64,000 bases of DNA, taken from NCBI GenBank assembly GCA_029378245.1, contig JARKIF010000042.1, forward strand, positions 1 to 64,000, written 5' to 3'. Origin of the DNA: Roridomyces roridus (taxonomy: Eukaryota > Basidiomycota > Agaricomycetes > Agaricales > Mycenaceae). Under the pieces are notes generated by a model. That model worked only from the letters and a program-made list of their open reading frames with translations, did no database searches and was not told the origin of the DNA. Below are positions 21,874 to 31,974 of the stretch, piece by piece; position 1 is the stretch's first letter; each line of letters opens with the position of its first letter. A program made the position numbers and the translations under genes.

Positions 21874-22906
21874 TCACACGGCGAATTTAGGGCTGGTCCA
21901 TACATTGTTCACGTCGGTTGAGCAGAAAGTATGAACACCGCTGAGGGTCTCGACCGCCTGCGCTACAAAGGCCTTGACTTCAAAGTTACCGCTGAGCTGC
22001 AAGGCAATGGTAAATCATTGACAGTCGGCAAAACAAGAACTCAATTAAAAAGAAAGGACTCGTACATCAGTGTCCAGTGACTTGCATTCCGTGATTGAGA
22101 TTACGGCTGGCTGGGAGGAAGCATAACCTGATGCTGCGACAGCATCCGCGTTCCCGTTCAACTGGTGGAATGTTCCCTGTCATGTCTGCAAATAACGAGG
22201 AACGCACCAGCCCCATAGTATTGATTGGAAAATTTGGAATTAAGGAACCCAAGTCCAGGAAGGCGGTAGCCACCGCGCTCAGCATTTGGAAAAATTTGTC
22301 CACATCTATACCGAGCTCGGCCATATCCTGGCCCACCTGGTGGATTCCGAGAATACTGTTGGTATCGAGGATGGTGTCCTCCAGTTTGGTGACCAAGTTG
22401 GAAAGGAAGACGCTGGCTCCGGTCTGGAATCCCCACGACTGCGCTTCTGTGATCAACTTCATGTAGTCGGCATCTAGGTGAATCTAGCAAGTCGTACATA
22501 TCATCATGAGACGTTCGGAGGGATTTCTGCGACAAATGACACACCGCCGTCCAGTTGGCCACGGTCTAACGGCGGTCAGAATACGCCAGGTTCCATCGGA
22601 GTAACTTGCCGCAAGGTATGCTCTGAGGTACACGGCAGGCTGCGGAGCTGGAAACCCGAGAACTCTCAAAGCGTTTTTGGCCGTATCATTTTGAGTCAGC
22701 TAGCCGTCGCGAGGTCAAGCTTGGCGCGAAGGACAAGGCTAGTATCCACATACGATGTCGAATTTGAGGTAGTTCTTCTGCGCCACCGGCAGAGCAAGGA
22801 GCGATGTGACGAGGGTTTGGCACTTGGCTTCAAAGTCCTGCAGCGCGGTACCAACAGGGACGAGGTGAATGCCGAATGCAGTGCAGTAGGTCTTGTTCGC
22901 GGACAT
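21874..22906 (-). pseudogene. Unidentified family, copy C (possibly decayed)
   Basis: The reverse-strand start at 22906 gives MSANKTYCTAFGIHLVPVGT and exon 1 ends L-K-F-D-I with GTATGT. The second exon (L-T-Q-N-D-T-A-K-N..P-A-V-Y-L-R-A-Y) lacks a GT where copy A has its donor; B has GTACTG at this place and C reads CCTTGCGG. Later exons are well preserved: I-H-L-D-A-D-Y-M-K-L-I-T-E-A-Q-S-W-G-F, L-N-G-N-A-D-A-V-A-A-S-G-Y, and L-S-G-N-F-E-V-K-A-F-V-A-Q-A-V ending S-P-K-F-A-V. Other GTs nearby could be used (GTGTAC a few codons earlier keeps phase), so the pseudogene call is tentative. Confidence 0.5.
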
Positions 22907-22948
22907 GCTGGGAGTTGTCTAAAAATCTGGGGCCTTGAGCATTGGATT

Positions 22949-22980
22949 GATATAGGGAACCTGCTGGGTGGTATGACCTG
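22949..22980 (-). promoter_or_regulatory. Conserved upstream block of the unidentified family (copy C)
   Basis: This has the same ACCACCCAGCAGG core and CCTATATCAAT run as upstream of copy B, at the same distance from the start codon. Confidence 0.5.
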
Positions 22981-23844
22981 TCAACTTTGACGGTGGCGTG
23001 GAAGGAGTACTCACTGTGAGTCGACCGCACTCCGTCCATTTTTGTTTGATTTCACTGGGACATATTTTCAGGCCACACACCTAGCGTACAGCGATCGAGG
23101 GCCGATGCATGAAACTGGCATGAAACAATGGATCTGGAAAGATATACGATCGCGGTTTCCGACGTTCAAGCGTTCAGTCTCACCCATCTGTACGAACACT
23201 GCCAAGCATGAGACCTGCCCATTGCCGTTGCCCACCGGGAAGCCTATTATGATCAGTGAGAGAATATATGGCGGGTCCGTTAACGTTACAGATACATACA
23301 AGACTTGGAGTAAGGTCGGTACGCACTGGGTTTCAGCTTTTCCTCTCAAGATTTGTTGAGACCATTCAGCAGAAGAGGCCCCCAGTTGGACTCCAGATAG
23401 CCCGCGCAGCTGTTCAGCGGTATGTGTGTGGCGCGCTTGGAAGTCGAATAGGCACTGGCAGAAGATAACCGAAAACCAATTCTGCCCTGGGGAGCCGACG
23501 TCGAAGCATAGCCTGGCGTTCTGGAATGAGACGACGAGATAGACTAAGAGACGCAGAGACTGGAGTTGGAAGCATTGACCAGCTTGGGCCCAGCCCGACT
23601 CTCGCCGCTCGCGAATCGAAGACTGATAGACCGGTGCTATTACCATACTAAGTAGTCCGAATCTGTAGGGCGTGCCTTACTCGATCGTGTTAAAAATTCC
23701 AAAGTGCTCGCAAACGGCAGCCAAGGGTCGTAGTCGAGGAGTCGAGGAGATGATGGATGGTGAAAAGCAAAGATTGCTGATTGCTTTGGCTGTATTTGGC
23801 TCGCATCCTGCTCTTACCACCACGTCGATACGCACGGTTTGAAG
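22981..23844. other. Divergent intergenic region matching 13.58-14.18 kb
   Basis: Spacer between copy C and the F-box gene at 23898, with patchy similarity to the spacer between copy B and 14224. A reverse-strand frame of 192 codons (23068-23646) lies within it but has no counterpart in the duplicate, so I do not treat it as a gene. A predicted leader intron (GTGTGA donor near 23845, CTCTAG acceptor at 23897) ends at the next start codon. Confidence 0.45.
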
Positions 23845-23897
23845 GTGTGATTTTCTTCCTCTCGTGTCGAAATGCGCTCAACTGATCCATTCTCTAG

Positions 23898-25511
23898 ATG
23901 GACGCGTCAATATGCTCCAAGTGTGGAGAAAAGACCACTCGGTGGTCGACCGCCACCCTTCAGTCTCTGAAAATCACGACGGCGCCTGGGACACGGGTGC
24001 AATCTCTTATGCACTCCAACGAGCCCCCAGAACCCTCCGAAATCGCATCCATCCAGTCCTCTGCGTCAGATATTGACGCGCCCTTGGCCTCACTGGACGC
24101 GGAAATCTCGCGATTACAAAAGCGGCTGCGCAGCCTGCAGCAGGATCGTAGCGAGCTGCTCGACCTTCAGCGTATGCCTAAATCCATCCTCTCCCCGCTG
24201 AGACGCATGCCTACCGAGATCCTGGCCGAAATCTTCGTATCGTCGCTCCCTACCAGCGCGGAGTTGTTCAATCGAACAAAATTCCAGATCAAAGCAAGCC
24301 CTTGGATTTGGACTCGCGTCTGCAGTCGCTGGAGGGAAGTCGCCATCTCCACGCCTGCCTTGTGGTCCCTCATCCTGATGAATTTCGCCAACTACCATTA
24401 TCCTTTAGAGGCAGCTGCAGCCCATGTGGAGCGCTCTCGGATGCTCAAGATACATTTCTCCGCGTCGAATGATCCCGACGATACTTCTTCGCAGACCCGG
24501 ATGCTCACTTACCTCCTCGAGCATTCCTTGCGATGGGAGGAACTCTTCGTGGCGTTAACAAGAGATTTGATCCCCGTCCTTCCCTCCCTTCGCCACAAAA
24601 TTCCCTCCTTGAAAAGATTCTGGGCCGAGTGGGAGAGGGAAGACGACGAAGAGAACGAAGAAGTAGCCCGAGTGTTCGATTTCCTCCAGACGGCAGAGTC
24701 CTTGGTTGATATTGGTGTCAGCCGATGCATCCTACCCCCATCATTCATCCCTCGTACAAACCAACTCACTCACTATTACGCGGATGCCCCCTGGGACCTC
24801 CATCGGGCAATTTTGAGCCTGAGTTCTTCTCTCATCGAAGCTCATATCAACACGTTTCCCGAAAACCCGGAGTGGAGTACGCTCACGGGCGAACTCATCG
24901 AACTATCGCAGCTTCGACGTCTTTATGTTTCCCACGTCGATGCCCTCGCCTATCTCAAGACGCCCCTCCTCAGCCAAATCACTCTCGATTTGCCTCCCGG
25001 CGAGAGCAACTTCCACCCCGCTTTGGAACACTTCCTGGTCACTTATTCACGCACTCTTCGGAGAATGGGTTTGAGAGGCATGCCGGATGCCCTTCTGGCG
25101 AGCCGGATCCTGCAAGGATGCCCCGCTCTCACCGAACTAGCCATCATGATCGACTCCTTCGGCAGGCACCGCCGCGCCTACGAGGCCTCGAGTGTATTTA
25201 TTCAACTCTTGATTCCCACCGAAGGCTCCGTGAAATTATCGGGATTGAAACGCCTCCACTTCGCATTTGAAGGCACGCTGGCGCTCGATCACGAGTTGTA
25301 TGCTCAGATGCTGGAATTACGGTGGAACCTGCAACCCCGCCTGAGGCTTGAGGCGGCAACAGTGTGCTTCGAGAGCGATCCGACGCTGGGCAGCAGCCAG
25401 CCGCGACTTGAAGCACTTCGTAATGGGGGTTTGGATCTTGCCTTTTCACAAATCACGAATGTGCAGGGTCCCATGGCCCATTGGTTGTGCAAACCAAGGT
25501 GGATACTATAA
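23898..25511 (+). CDS. F-box domain protein, group I, intact
   Basis: 537 residues, M-D-A-S-I-C-S-K-C-G at the start, directly after a CTCTAG acceptor. It has a coiled coil at about 62-95 (D-A-E-I-S-R-L-Q-K-R-L-R-S-L), the F-box I-L-S-P-L-R-R-M-P-T-E-I-L-A-E-I-F, then I-W-T-R-V-C-S-R-W-R-E-V-A. An acidic stretch (E-R-E-D-D-E-E-N-E-E) occurs where relatives vary. It keeps the landmarks N-Q-L-T-H-Y-Y-A-D-A-P-W-D-L-H and L-R-R-M-G-L-R-G-M-P, and ends W-L-C-K-P-R-W-I-L. The closest relatives in the window are 14224 and 32224-33519. Presumptive substrate receptor of an SCF ubiquitin ligase. Confidence 0.88.
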   Translation: MDASICSKCGEKTTRWSTATLQSLKITTAPGTRVQSLMHSNEPPEPSEIASIQSSASDIDAPLASLDAEISRLQKRLRSLQQDRSELLDLQRMPKSILSPLRRMPTEILAEIFVSSLPTSAELFNRTKFQIKASPWIWTRVCSRWREVAISTPALWSLILMNFANYHYPLEAAAAHVERSRMLKIHFSASNDPDDTSSQTRMLTYLLEHSLRWEELFVALTRDLIPVLPSLRHKIPSLKRFWAEWEREDDEENEEVARVFDFLQTAESLVDIGVSRCILPPSFIPRTNQLTHYYADAPWDLHRAILSLSSSLIEAHINTFPENPEWSTLTGELIELSQLRRLYVSHVDALAYLKTPLLSQITLDLPPGESNFHPALEHFLVTYSRTLRRMGLRGMPDALLASRILQGCPALTELAIMIDSFGRHRRAYEASSVFIQLLIPTEGSVKLSGLKRLHFAFEGTLALDHELYAQMLELRWNLQPRLRLEAATVCFESDPTLGSSQPRLEALRNGGLDLAFSQITNVQGPMAHWLCKPRWIL

Positions 25512-25809
25512 AAATGTGAGTACGCTTCACAAAATCCCTTTTTGCCTGCGCTCATTTCAGTTTAGGGCGCCCAAGTATTTTACTGGCTCTCGATTTTTGT
25601 ATAGACCGTGATCCTACTTCCTTCTTCTTGAACCTCGAATCTCCACAAGTTTTGATCGGTGCATACGTAGCCAAAGCAGGTTGACGAAGCACAAAGCATT
25701 TCCGTGTGTCAGCACACTTGTAATTGGTTTGACAAGTATCCTATCGAGCACGTGCAGGCGTGCTGCTTCGAAACCCGATTCGCGTAAGCACGGGCGACTT
25801 GGTAAGAAC

Positions 25810-25867
25810 GCTCAATAATGAACCGTCAAATCTGGCTCGCTTTTTTCGCCGCCTCGGTCTATATAAA
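25810..25867 (+). promoter_or_regulatory. Pirin 2 promoter: CTCAATAATGA block and TATA box
   Basis: GCTCAATAATGAACC at 25810-25824 and TATATAAA at 25860-25867 precede pirin 2 by about 80-140 nt. Both blocks recur before pirin 1 while surrounding bases have diverged, so they are likely functional core and proximal elements. Confidence 0.6.
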
Positions 25868-25947
25868 CTCTTTCATGTCGTGGAAATTCAACCTCCTCCT
25901 ACGTCTCTCTCTCGACTTCAATCTTCTTCCAGCCCGAACTCACCGAT

Positions 25948-26844
25948 ATGGGTGTCAAGATCGTACCGCGTCTCAGCCAGGATCGTGGCCACGGAGACTA
26001 CGGGTGGCTTCAGACGTTCCACACGTTTTCTGTTTCCTTCGACTCGTGAGAACCAACTGATTTTCTTATTCATTCTCTAAAACATATACAGACCGGAAGA
26101 CTACAAACACGCCAGTTTCGGTGCCCTCCGAATCATAAACGAGGACCACGTCTCACCGAACAAGGGTTTCGGGACACACTCTCATCGCGAGTTCGAAATC
26201 TTTTCGTATATCGTCTCGGGGCAGTTGGAGCAGTTGCGCCTCTTTCCAATTTATCTGTCTTTCATTGACGCGTCTTATGTAGCGGAGACTCCATGGGCAA
26301 CGTCGAAATTCTCAAGCGCGGCGACATACAGCTGACATCGGCCGGCACGGGCATCTCCCACTCGGAGAAACAACACGGCCCCGAACCGGTTCATTTCCTC
26401 CAAATCTGGTCCTTCCCCACCGTCTCGAACCTCACACCGAGGTACTTCACCCGCCATTTCAACGACGAGGAGAAAAGGGACATGTGGGCCCGCGTGGTGG
26501 CACCCGTTGACGCAGAAGGCGTATCGAAGGACAGTCGCGAGGGTGCGGGACCTGCGCCTGTGCAGAGCGCGCTTGCTTTGTACGCGACGCTGCTGTCGGA
26601 GGGGAAGAGTCTGAAACAGTCGATCAAGGGCGAGAAGGGGTACATTCACGTCGTGCAGACCAGTGGGTACAAGACTGGACCGGCGACGGGCGCTGCGATC
26701 AGGATCTTTAGCGACACGGGCAACGAGGTTGAACTTCGGGAGGGAGATGGAGCGTATCTGTATTTTGAGAACAGCGGCGGAGAATCGACGATAGAGAATA
26801 TTGGCGACAGGACGGCGGAGGTTCTCTTGTTTGATTTAGAGTAG
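25948..26844 (+). CDS. Pirin family protein 2
   Basis: Exons 25948-26045, 26092-26232 and 26283-26844 sum to 801 nt and 266 residues. Exons 2 and 3 have exactly the same lengths as in pirin 1. The second donor is a weak GTTGCG. Metal ligands are H62 and H64 in F-G-T-H-S-H-R-E-F-E, and H106 and E108 in G-I-S-H-S-E. The C-terminal cupin runs to A-E-V-L-L-F-D-L-E. Protein and gene structure mark it as a paralogue of pirin 1, 14 kb away in the same orientation. The expected role is that of an Fe-dependent cupin, nuclear in characterised homologues; the substrate is unknown. Confidence 0.93.
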
Positions 26845-27505
26845 TACTTGTTGCCTCTTCAAGTTTCAACGTGAAAATGATAATTGATTTTGTTTTCATC
26901 GGTTGTGGCGACCACGGTGGATTGATTTCTGTTCAAGGCGTCCAAGGACTGTAAAAAGCCATTCTATTCCCGTCGGCCTGAACCTCGAATCAATATGGAG
27001 TAGGTACTAACCAGTAGTGGTGTAACAGCTACAACAGAGGACTCTCAGTCTTCTCCCTCATCCGTCAAGTGAACTTTACATGGAAAAAGAGAATTAAAAT
27101 GTTATGTACAAATTTGAACGTCCATATGTATCAAGAATTGACCCAGTTGGGCCCGGGCTGGCACAACCACCCAAACAAAATACTATCCGGAAGCTGCCTC
27201 CTCCGCCCAATAGCAAAATCCTCCGGTTCCCATATGGCAAAAGCCAACTTCGTGTCCCAGCCAAACTCCGCCAATCCCAGGCGTCGTCCTCCGGGTTCCC
27301 TGAACGATACAAGTAGAAACCTCTGAGCGCACGCTTCCCCATCGTCAAGCGAGACTCGAGCATGCGCCGATAGAGTTTAAAGTCGAACGGGTACGGCTGG
27401 TGTTCGAATACGATAAAGATGTGAGAGAGATCCGGGCACAGGACGGCGCTGGTGGGCGCGTCGGCGGTGGTGATTTCAAGGATTGAAATCAGGGTGTTGG
27501 GCATT

Positions 27506-28926
27506 CATCAGTAAAACTACAAGAAGCACTCTGAGGACTTTGAGGACTTCGGGAAGTCCTCAAAGACCTCAGAGACCCGTTCGAGCCCAAAGTCCATAGG
27601 TCTTTGTACAGTAGGGTCCACATGCACTGGAAAGTCCTCTTTGGTCTTTAAAGACTCTGTGAAGTCCTATTCAGCCATTAGAAAGTCGTTGTGAGGACTT
27701 CAAAAGACCTCAAAAAGCACACTGCAGATTATATCAAATGCAATTCAATTCACGGCTACACACATACATGTACTATATACAGTGAGAAAAAAATAGGGAA
27801 AGGATCACAACGCCGACGCCACGGCTCTCGGATGGCAGTGCGGCGGGGTCGGACTAGAAGAAGGAATGATATAGCGGGGCGTGCGGAAGAGGGGCTGTTC
27901 GGCGCGATGTGGGTGGAGTGGACCGGAACGGGAGGGAGGGAAGATGTAAGAAACGATGGAGGGCGGGTAGAGGAATGGTCTGTCGAGCGCAACGCGAGAA
28001 GCAATAGGGCGTGGGAGGTGCCCGATAGAAGTGGGTGCGACGTGTTGTTACAGATGCAACTCAAGATCTTGCGGTCGGGGAGAGCAGTTAGTTGCCCAGT
28101 GCCGATGAGTCGCTGGAGATGCAACATAGGCGGCAGTGTCGAGCCGTGTGGAAGCGGTTTGGCATGAGCCTCGCGCGGGTATGCGGATGTGTGCTTGCAG
28201 ACGGATGGACGAGACTTGGGACTTGCGCGCCATAAGCCTTGATGTACTAGGGAGGCAGGGACGACTTGGATTCGCACGCCAGTGCTTCAGGGTATCGAGA
28301 AGATAACGGCGGGCAGGCGTTGGAAAGAGACCGGCTTGACACGACTTCGGCGGGTGAGGGCAGGAGCGGACTCGGAGCGCCAACGAGTAGAGGGAAGATG
28401 GTGGGGGAAGAGAAGAGGCAGCGGAGAAAATTGCCCGAAATCACGCCATCTTGCATAATGAGTCATCTTTCCGATGATCCGAGACACTCCGCTCGGATCA
28501 ATCAGAAGACTTGGGCGAAATTTTGCCAAGTCCCCGCCCTTCACCCGCCCACTGGCCGCCCCGCGCTACCCTCCACGGGCGTCCGTTCTCCCGCATCCTC
28601 GCAAATTCCGTTCTCACAGTGTTCTCATTCACTCGCACCCACTAATTTTGCTTCCCGCGAGTCACAAGTCAGCGACAAACCTGCGACAAACTCTCTGGAC
28701 TCAATCAGCTCTGGATGGGCACGTTGAACTTTCTGAGCAGCAACGGCTGTGAGGACTTTGATCCCTCATTGATGTTTGGAAATTATGCCCATTTTGGGCC
28801 TGGCACCCTTGGAAGACCTTGTCGGGGTCAAAGTCCTCCAAAGTCCTTCAAAGCTCGAGCCTAAAAGTCCAAAGACCCCGTTCAGAGTGCGAAGACCTCA
28901 AAGTGCTTTCTGTAGTTTTACTGATG
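27506..28926 (+). mobile_element. Non-autonomous TIR DNA transposon, copy 1 (1421 bp)
   Basis: The ends are CATCAGTAAAACTACA at the left and its reverse complement at the right. Similarity between the ends continues for some 20 bases (GAAGCACT/GAAAGCACT). It is flanked by TT on both sides, and deleting the element with one TT rejoins the F-box reading frame (..L-L-T-M-P-N-T-L..). The subterminal 100-150 bp are crowded with GAGGACTT/AAGTCCTC repeats, including the hairpin GAGGACTTCGGGAAGTCCTC at 27542-27561. A second copy with the same ends and internal similarity is at 34648-35999, in the opposite orientation. No transposase is recognisable inside; the longest frames (for example reverse strand 28048-28383) look non-coding. 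Confidence 0.88.
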
Positions 28927-29539
28927 TTGTGAGCAGCTCGTGGTCTTTGACCGGCTCCTTGTTACGTGTAATGATGGCGAGCTTAGTGATCGCAGGAAAC
29001 GTCCGAAGAACTTCGGCCGACGTCCGCATCACAGAGGCCAACGAGCCCCAGGCTGCGGATTCTGGGTGATGAAGAACTGAAGCGTTCAAGGTCGTCTCTG
29101 AGGTCGGTCCACCTAGTCTGGACCAGGATAATCCCAAAAGTGAGTTGTTCGAGCCTCGGTGCGTTGATAAGTCGCAGCAAGACGGGTTGACAGACAAGGA
29201 GGTGTTGCAACATTGGTAATGGGAAGGGTATCTCGGGCAATTTGATGTCTTCCCCTCGGCTGATGGAGAGATTGGCCACGACGAGAGTGGGGCTTGCACA
29301 CAGGATCCCACAAATGGTCTCCATGCTCGCGCGTCCCGAAAAGAAGGTTAACTGAGACCTAGGAACGATGAAGGAGAGAGGGTACTGAGCACGGACGAAG
29401 ACGGCTCCAGTCAAGGAGGGTGCATTCTCGAAACATTCCACCACCGGTCTCACCGCGTCGTTCTGACCTCCTTGACCGGCGCACCCCAGCTGAATCTTGC
29501 GCAGCACGGGGAGCCGGTCGCGAATAGCAGGCAGGAGGG

Positions 29540-30098
29540 TAGTGTGGCGGGAAATAGGTCTCTGAAATTTACATCTGCAAATTAACCGGGTAAATTAGCA
29601 GCTAATTTACCGAGGTCGGCCGAGGGCCTGAAAATGGGGTGTAAATTACGGTCAAATTGACCAGGCTCGTGGAGGGTTTTGTGCAAGTTTTGTGGTCCCT
29701 TGGGGTCGATAATCCTGGTGTAAAAATGGTGTCTGACGCTATCTGAGGTCTTCCTTGTGTCTGCCTCCCCAAAAGGTCCCCGGCTGGCTTCGGGACTGTG
29801 ATGCCGGTAATTGGTGTCCACCCGATGTTGACCCGAACCGCTGATGTCACGCGGGAATGAGCAGTTGGAACTCGGGAGTGGCTATTTGACTGCAGAGGTG
29901 GTTATTTGACGGGTAAAATAGGCCATTTTCACTGTTTGACTGGGTAAAATAGCTCAAATTTTCTCCCGGGGCTCTGCCCCGGACCCCTTCTATTTTACTG
30001 TCTTTTACACGGTCAAATAGGGTCAACTAGGCCCGCTGCGCGGGCCGAGGTAAATTACCCCCGTCAACTAGACCGGCAACCTATTTCACGCCACACTA
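29540..30098. mobile_element. hAT-like MITE (559 bp) with 8-bp target duplication
   Basis: Terminal inverted repeats TAGTGTGGCGGGAAATAGGT and ACCTATTTCACGCCACACTA match at 19 of 20 positions. The 8-bp direct repeat CAGGAGGG flanks the element exactly (29532-29539 and 30099-30106), the size made by hAT transposases. The interior has no gene but many short repeats such as GTAAATTA and GGTAAAATAG, with AT-rich subterminal parts. It interrupts the F-box pseudogene at 27094-30267; removal of the element and one 8-mer restores M-I-S-L-L-P-A-I-R-D-R. Confidence 0.9.
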
Positions 30099-30329
30099 CA
30101 GGAGGGATATCATGCAACGGTGTGATCTCCAAACATGCTTCGTCCCATCGTTGCGAGTGGTCGAGGAGAAACTGGAATGCTTCCACTGCACGAGGTCTAT
30201 CCTCCCTGGAGGGACTCGGATCTCGCACCAGAGGCGAAGACAGATGTGGAGTCGCGGGGGCATGCATTCAGTCGGGCTTTTTGGCTCCTGGGTCGCTCTT
30301 GAAGTCTTCGGCATCGCAGCGGCCCTCTA

Positions 30330-31765
30330 TGACTGGAAGCGATATGCAGTCTTCAGGCCATGGGTTTCCACCGCCGGAAGCCTCCGAACCAAGGCAAAGA
30401 GAGTATTAATGGGAGTGATGATAGTGGACGTCGAGGAGAGGAAGTTGACGCGTCGGAACACCGCCCTCGCACCTTGAATCCGACCACCACAATCTACTCT
30501 GGGAGTTGCACTGCGAGAAGTTCTCGTGCTCGCCCGACGATCGGAGCCGCCTCAAGCAATCACTAGGGCAGATGGTATCGGCACTCTGGATCGTGGTTTC
30601 TCCCGTTCACCGTTTCTGCAAGTCCTTGGATCCTAAAGCCTTGCTTGCGTCGGCTATTCACTTTAAACTACTGGCAATACACAACCTGGACACTACGATT
30701 CAGAGATTTGAGCCACCGACACTCGAGTCGTGTGTCCACATGAAGAACCTGCACATTCGGACACGCCTCCAACGCACTCCTCACAATCTCCTCCCCCGCT
30801 CCAAAGACAGTCAAGTTCCTGACGGACGGCGCCCTCCACTGAATCATGCGATCTGTCCCCCTCAAACTCGGCTCGCTCCCCAGCGTCGTATCTGGGGCAG
30901 AAAACCGTAACTCAAGGTGCGTAATTTGCTCAGGGAGCGAAGCCAGTGCAGCCAACGCCAACGCAGCAGAATCCGGGGCTACGTTGACGTACTCGACGCA
31001 AAGGCGACGCAGATTCGGTGCGAGGGTCTCACCGAGTGCGTCTAGCAGCTCGAGAACCCAGCCTGTCCATGGTGGGAGCTTGGAGCCGCCGTCTCGAGTT
31101 CCGACGACTTGGATCGTAATAGAACGGCAGGCGAGGTCGGGAATAGTATTATTCTGGTCCTCTGGAGCGTCTTTCACCCAGAAAAGGCTCGTAAGCCTTT
31201 GGAAGATCGATGGAGCAGGTGCGGGCACAAGCCAATCGTCGCGCTCGGCGTCTGGCGTTCGACGCTGCCGCAGCGGCCGGAGAAAGTGCTTGCAGTATGC
31301 GAATGACGGGATATAGACGTCGCGTGCAGAGACGGGGTCATATATCGCCGCCCAGGTCGAGTTGACGAGGATGGAGGATTTCATGAACGTCAGGCGCTCT
31401 TGAGGTGTGAGAGGCATGGTCCAGGTTGTGGCGATGATCTCTGTGAGGAGTTCGACGGGGAGCTGGGGAAGGGTGGTTTGCGGAGCCATCGGGTTGAACT
31501 CGGAGGGAGGTGGGTTCCCCCATTAAAGACATCCTGTGTTTTGACCAGAAATGCAGGAACAGACGATTTGGTCGGCAAGGAGGAGCGTGAAAGGAGTGGT
31601 AATACAAGTAAGACAGCGATTGGGTCGCGTTTGGAGGTCGCGAGGAGAGGTGAGACAGCGATTGCATCGTCAAAGCGGAGCCGTTTCGATCAGGCACGGC
31701 GGGAAATATGCAGTATGATCCATTCCCCGGGAGCAAGAAAGGGGACTCGAATGTCTCAGGAACGT
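30330..31765 (-). repeat. Left arm of a 1.4-kb inverted segmental duplication
   Basis: This segment is repeated in opposite orientation at about 44365-45770. It includes the short F-box-like gene, about 300 bp of its upstream region (ACACAGGATGT..TTTAATGGGGGA) and patchy downstream sequence up to GGCGGTGTTCCGACGCGTCA. The left boundary, near 30330, lies where the group III pseudogene loses its N-terminal half. Boundaries are by eye. Confidence 0.75.
30668..31489 (-). CDS. Short F-box-like protein (group IV), copy 1
   Basis: 273 residues, intronless. The N-terminal F-box-like helix pattern is L-P-V-E-L-L-T-E-I-I-A-T-T-W-T-M-P-L-T-P-Q-E-R-L-T-F-M-K-S-S-I-L-V-N, followed by S-T-W-A-A-I-Y. It differs from groups I-III in length and by lacking both CxxCG and coiled coil. 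The C-terminus ends R-S-V-Q-V-V-Y-C-Q. It differs from 44598-45419 at only about 22 of 273 residues by eye, and more from 38122-38970. A TATTAAAG-like run upstream is shared with the duplicate. It probably binds SKP1, though the C-terminal target-binding part is unassigned. Confidence 0.82.
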   Translation of the reverse strand: MAPQTTLPQLPVELLTEIIATTWTMPLTPQERLTFMKSSILVNSTWAAIYDPVSARDVYIPSFAYCKHFLRPLRQRRTPDAERDDWLVPAPAPSIFQRLTSLFWVKDAPEDQNNTIPDLACRSITIQVVGTRDGGSKLPPWTGWVLELLDALGETLAPNLRRLCVEYVNVAPDSAALALAALASLPEQITHLELRFSAPDTTLGSEPSLRGTDRMIQWRAPSVRNLTVFGAGEEIVRSALEACPNVQVLHVDTRLECRWLKSLNRSVQVVYCQ

Positions 31766-31974
31766 CGTAGTAATGAAAAACAAACTCGAATTGCTTCCCC
31801 GCATTGCGCATATTTCCAACCTGGTCAATAGACGCAGTCCGGATTTTGGGATATCTTTCCCGCAAAGGAGATCCAACAGTTGGGAAGCCATCTGAGAGTT
31901 TATGTATTGCATAAGACATTGGCCGAAAGTACAAGAGAAGCCTTTCGATCGCCACGGAAATATTGGGATGTTCA

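Larger units (their letters stand above)
27094..30267 (-). pseudogene. F-box family pseudogene (group III) split by two DNA transposons
   Basis: Read on the reverse strand, family homology begins at V-E-A-F-Q-F-L-L-D-H-S-Q-R-W-D-E-A-C-L-E-I-T-P (about 30210). The F-box half is missing. The pieces are 30267-30099, 29539-28927 and 27505-27094, separated by an hAT-like element (29540-30098) and a larger TIR element (27506-28926). Key blocks are L-R-K-I-Q-L-G-C-A-G, C-A-S-P-T-L-V-V-A-N-L, F-P-A-I-T-K-L-A-I-I-T-R and L-Y-R-R-M-L-E-S-R-L-T-M. Removing each element plus one target-site copy keeps the frame at both insertion points. Two further one-base shifts are visible: after E-I-T-P and near 29035, after C-D-A-D. 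The nearest relative is 46553-48334. Confidence 0.82.

Noticed and set aside
23068..23646. 192-codon reverse-strand frame as a gene
   Set aside because: It lies in a spacer duplicated from 13.6-14.2 kb, where no matching frame exists, and it shows no domain or codon-level conservation.
28048..28383. Transposase fragment inside the TIR element
   Set aside because: The frame has no recognised motif and is not kept in the second copy of the element, so the family is treated as non-autonomous.
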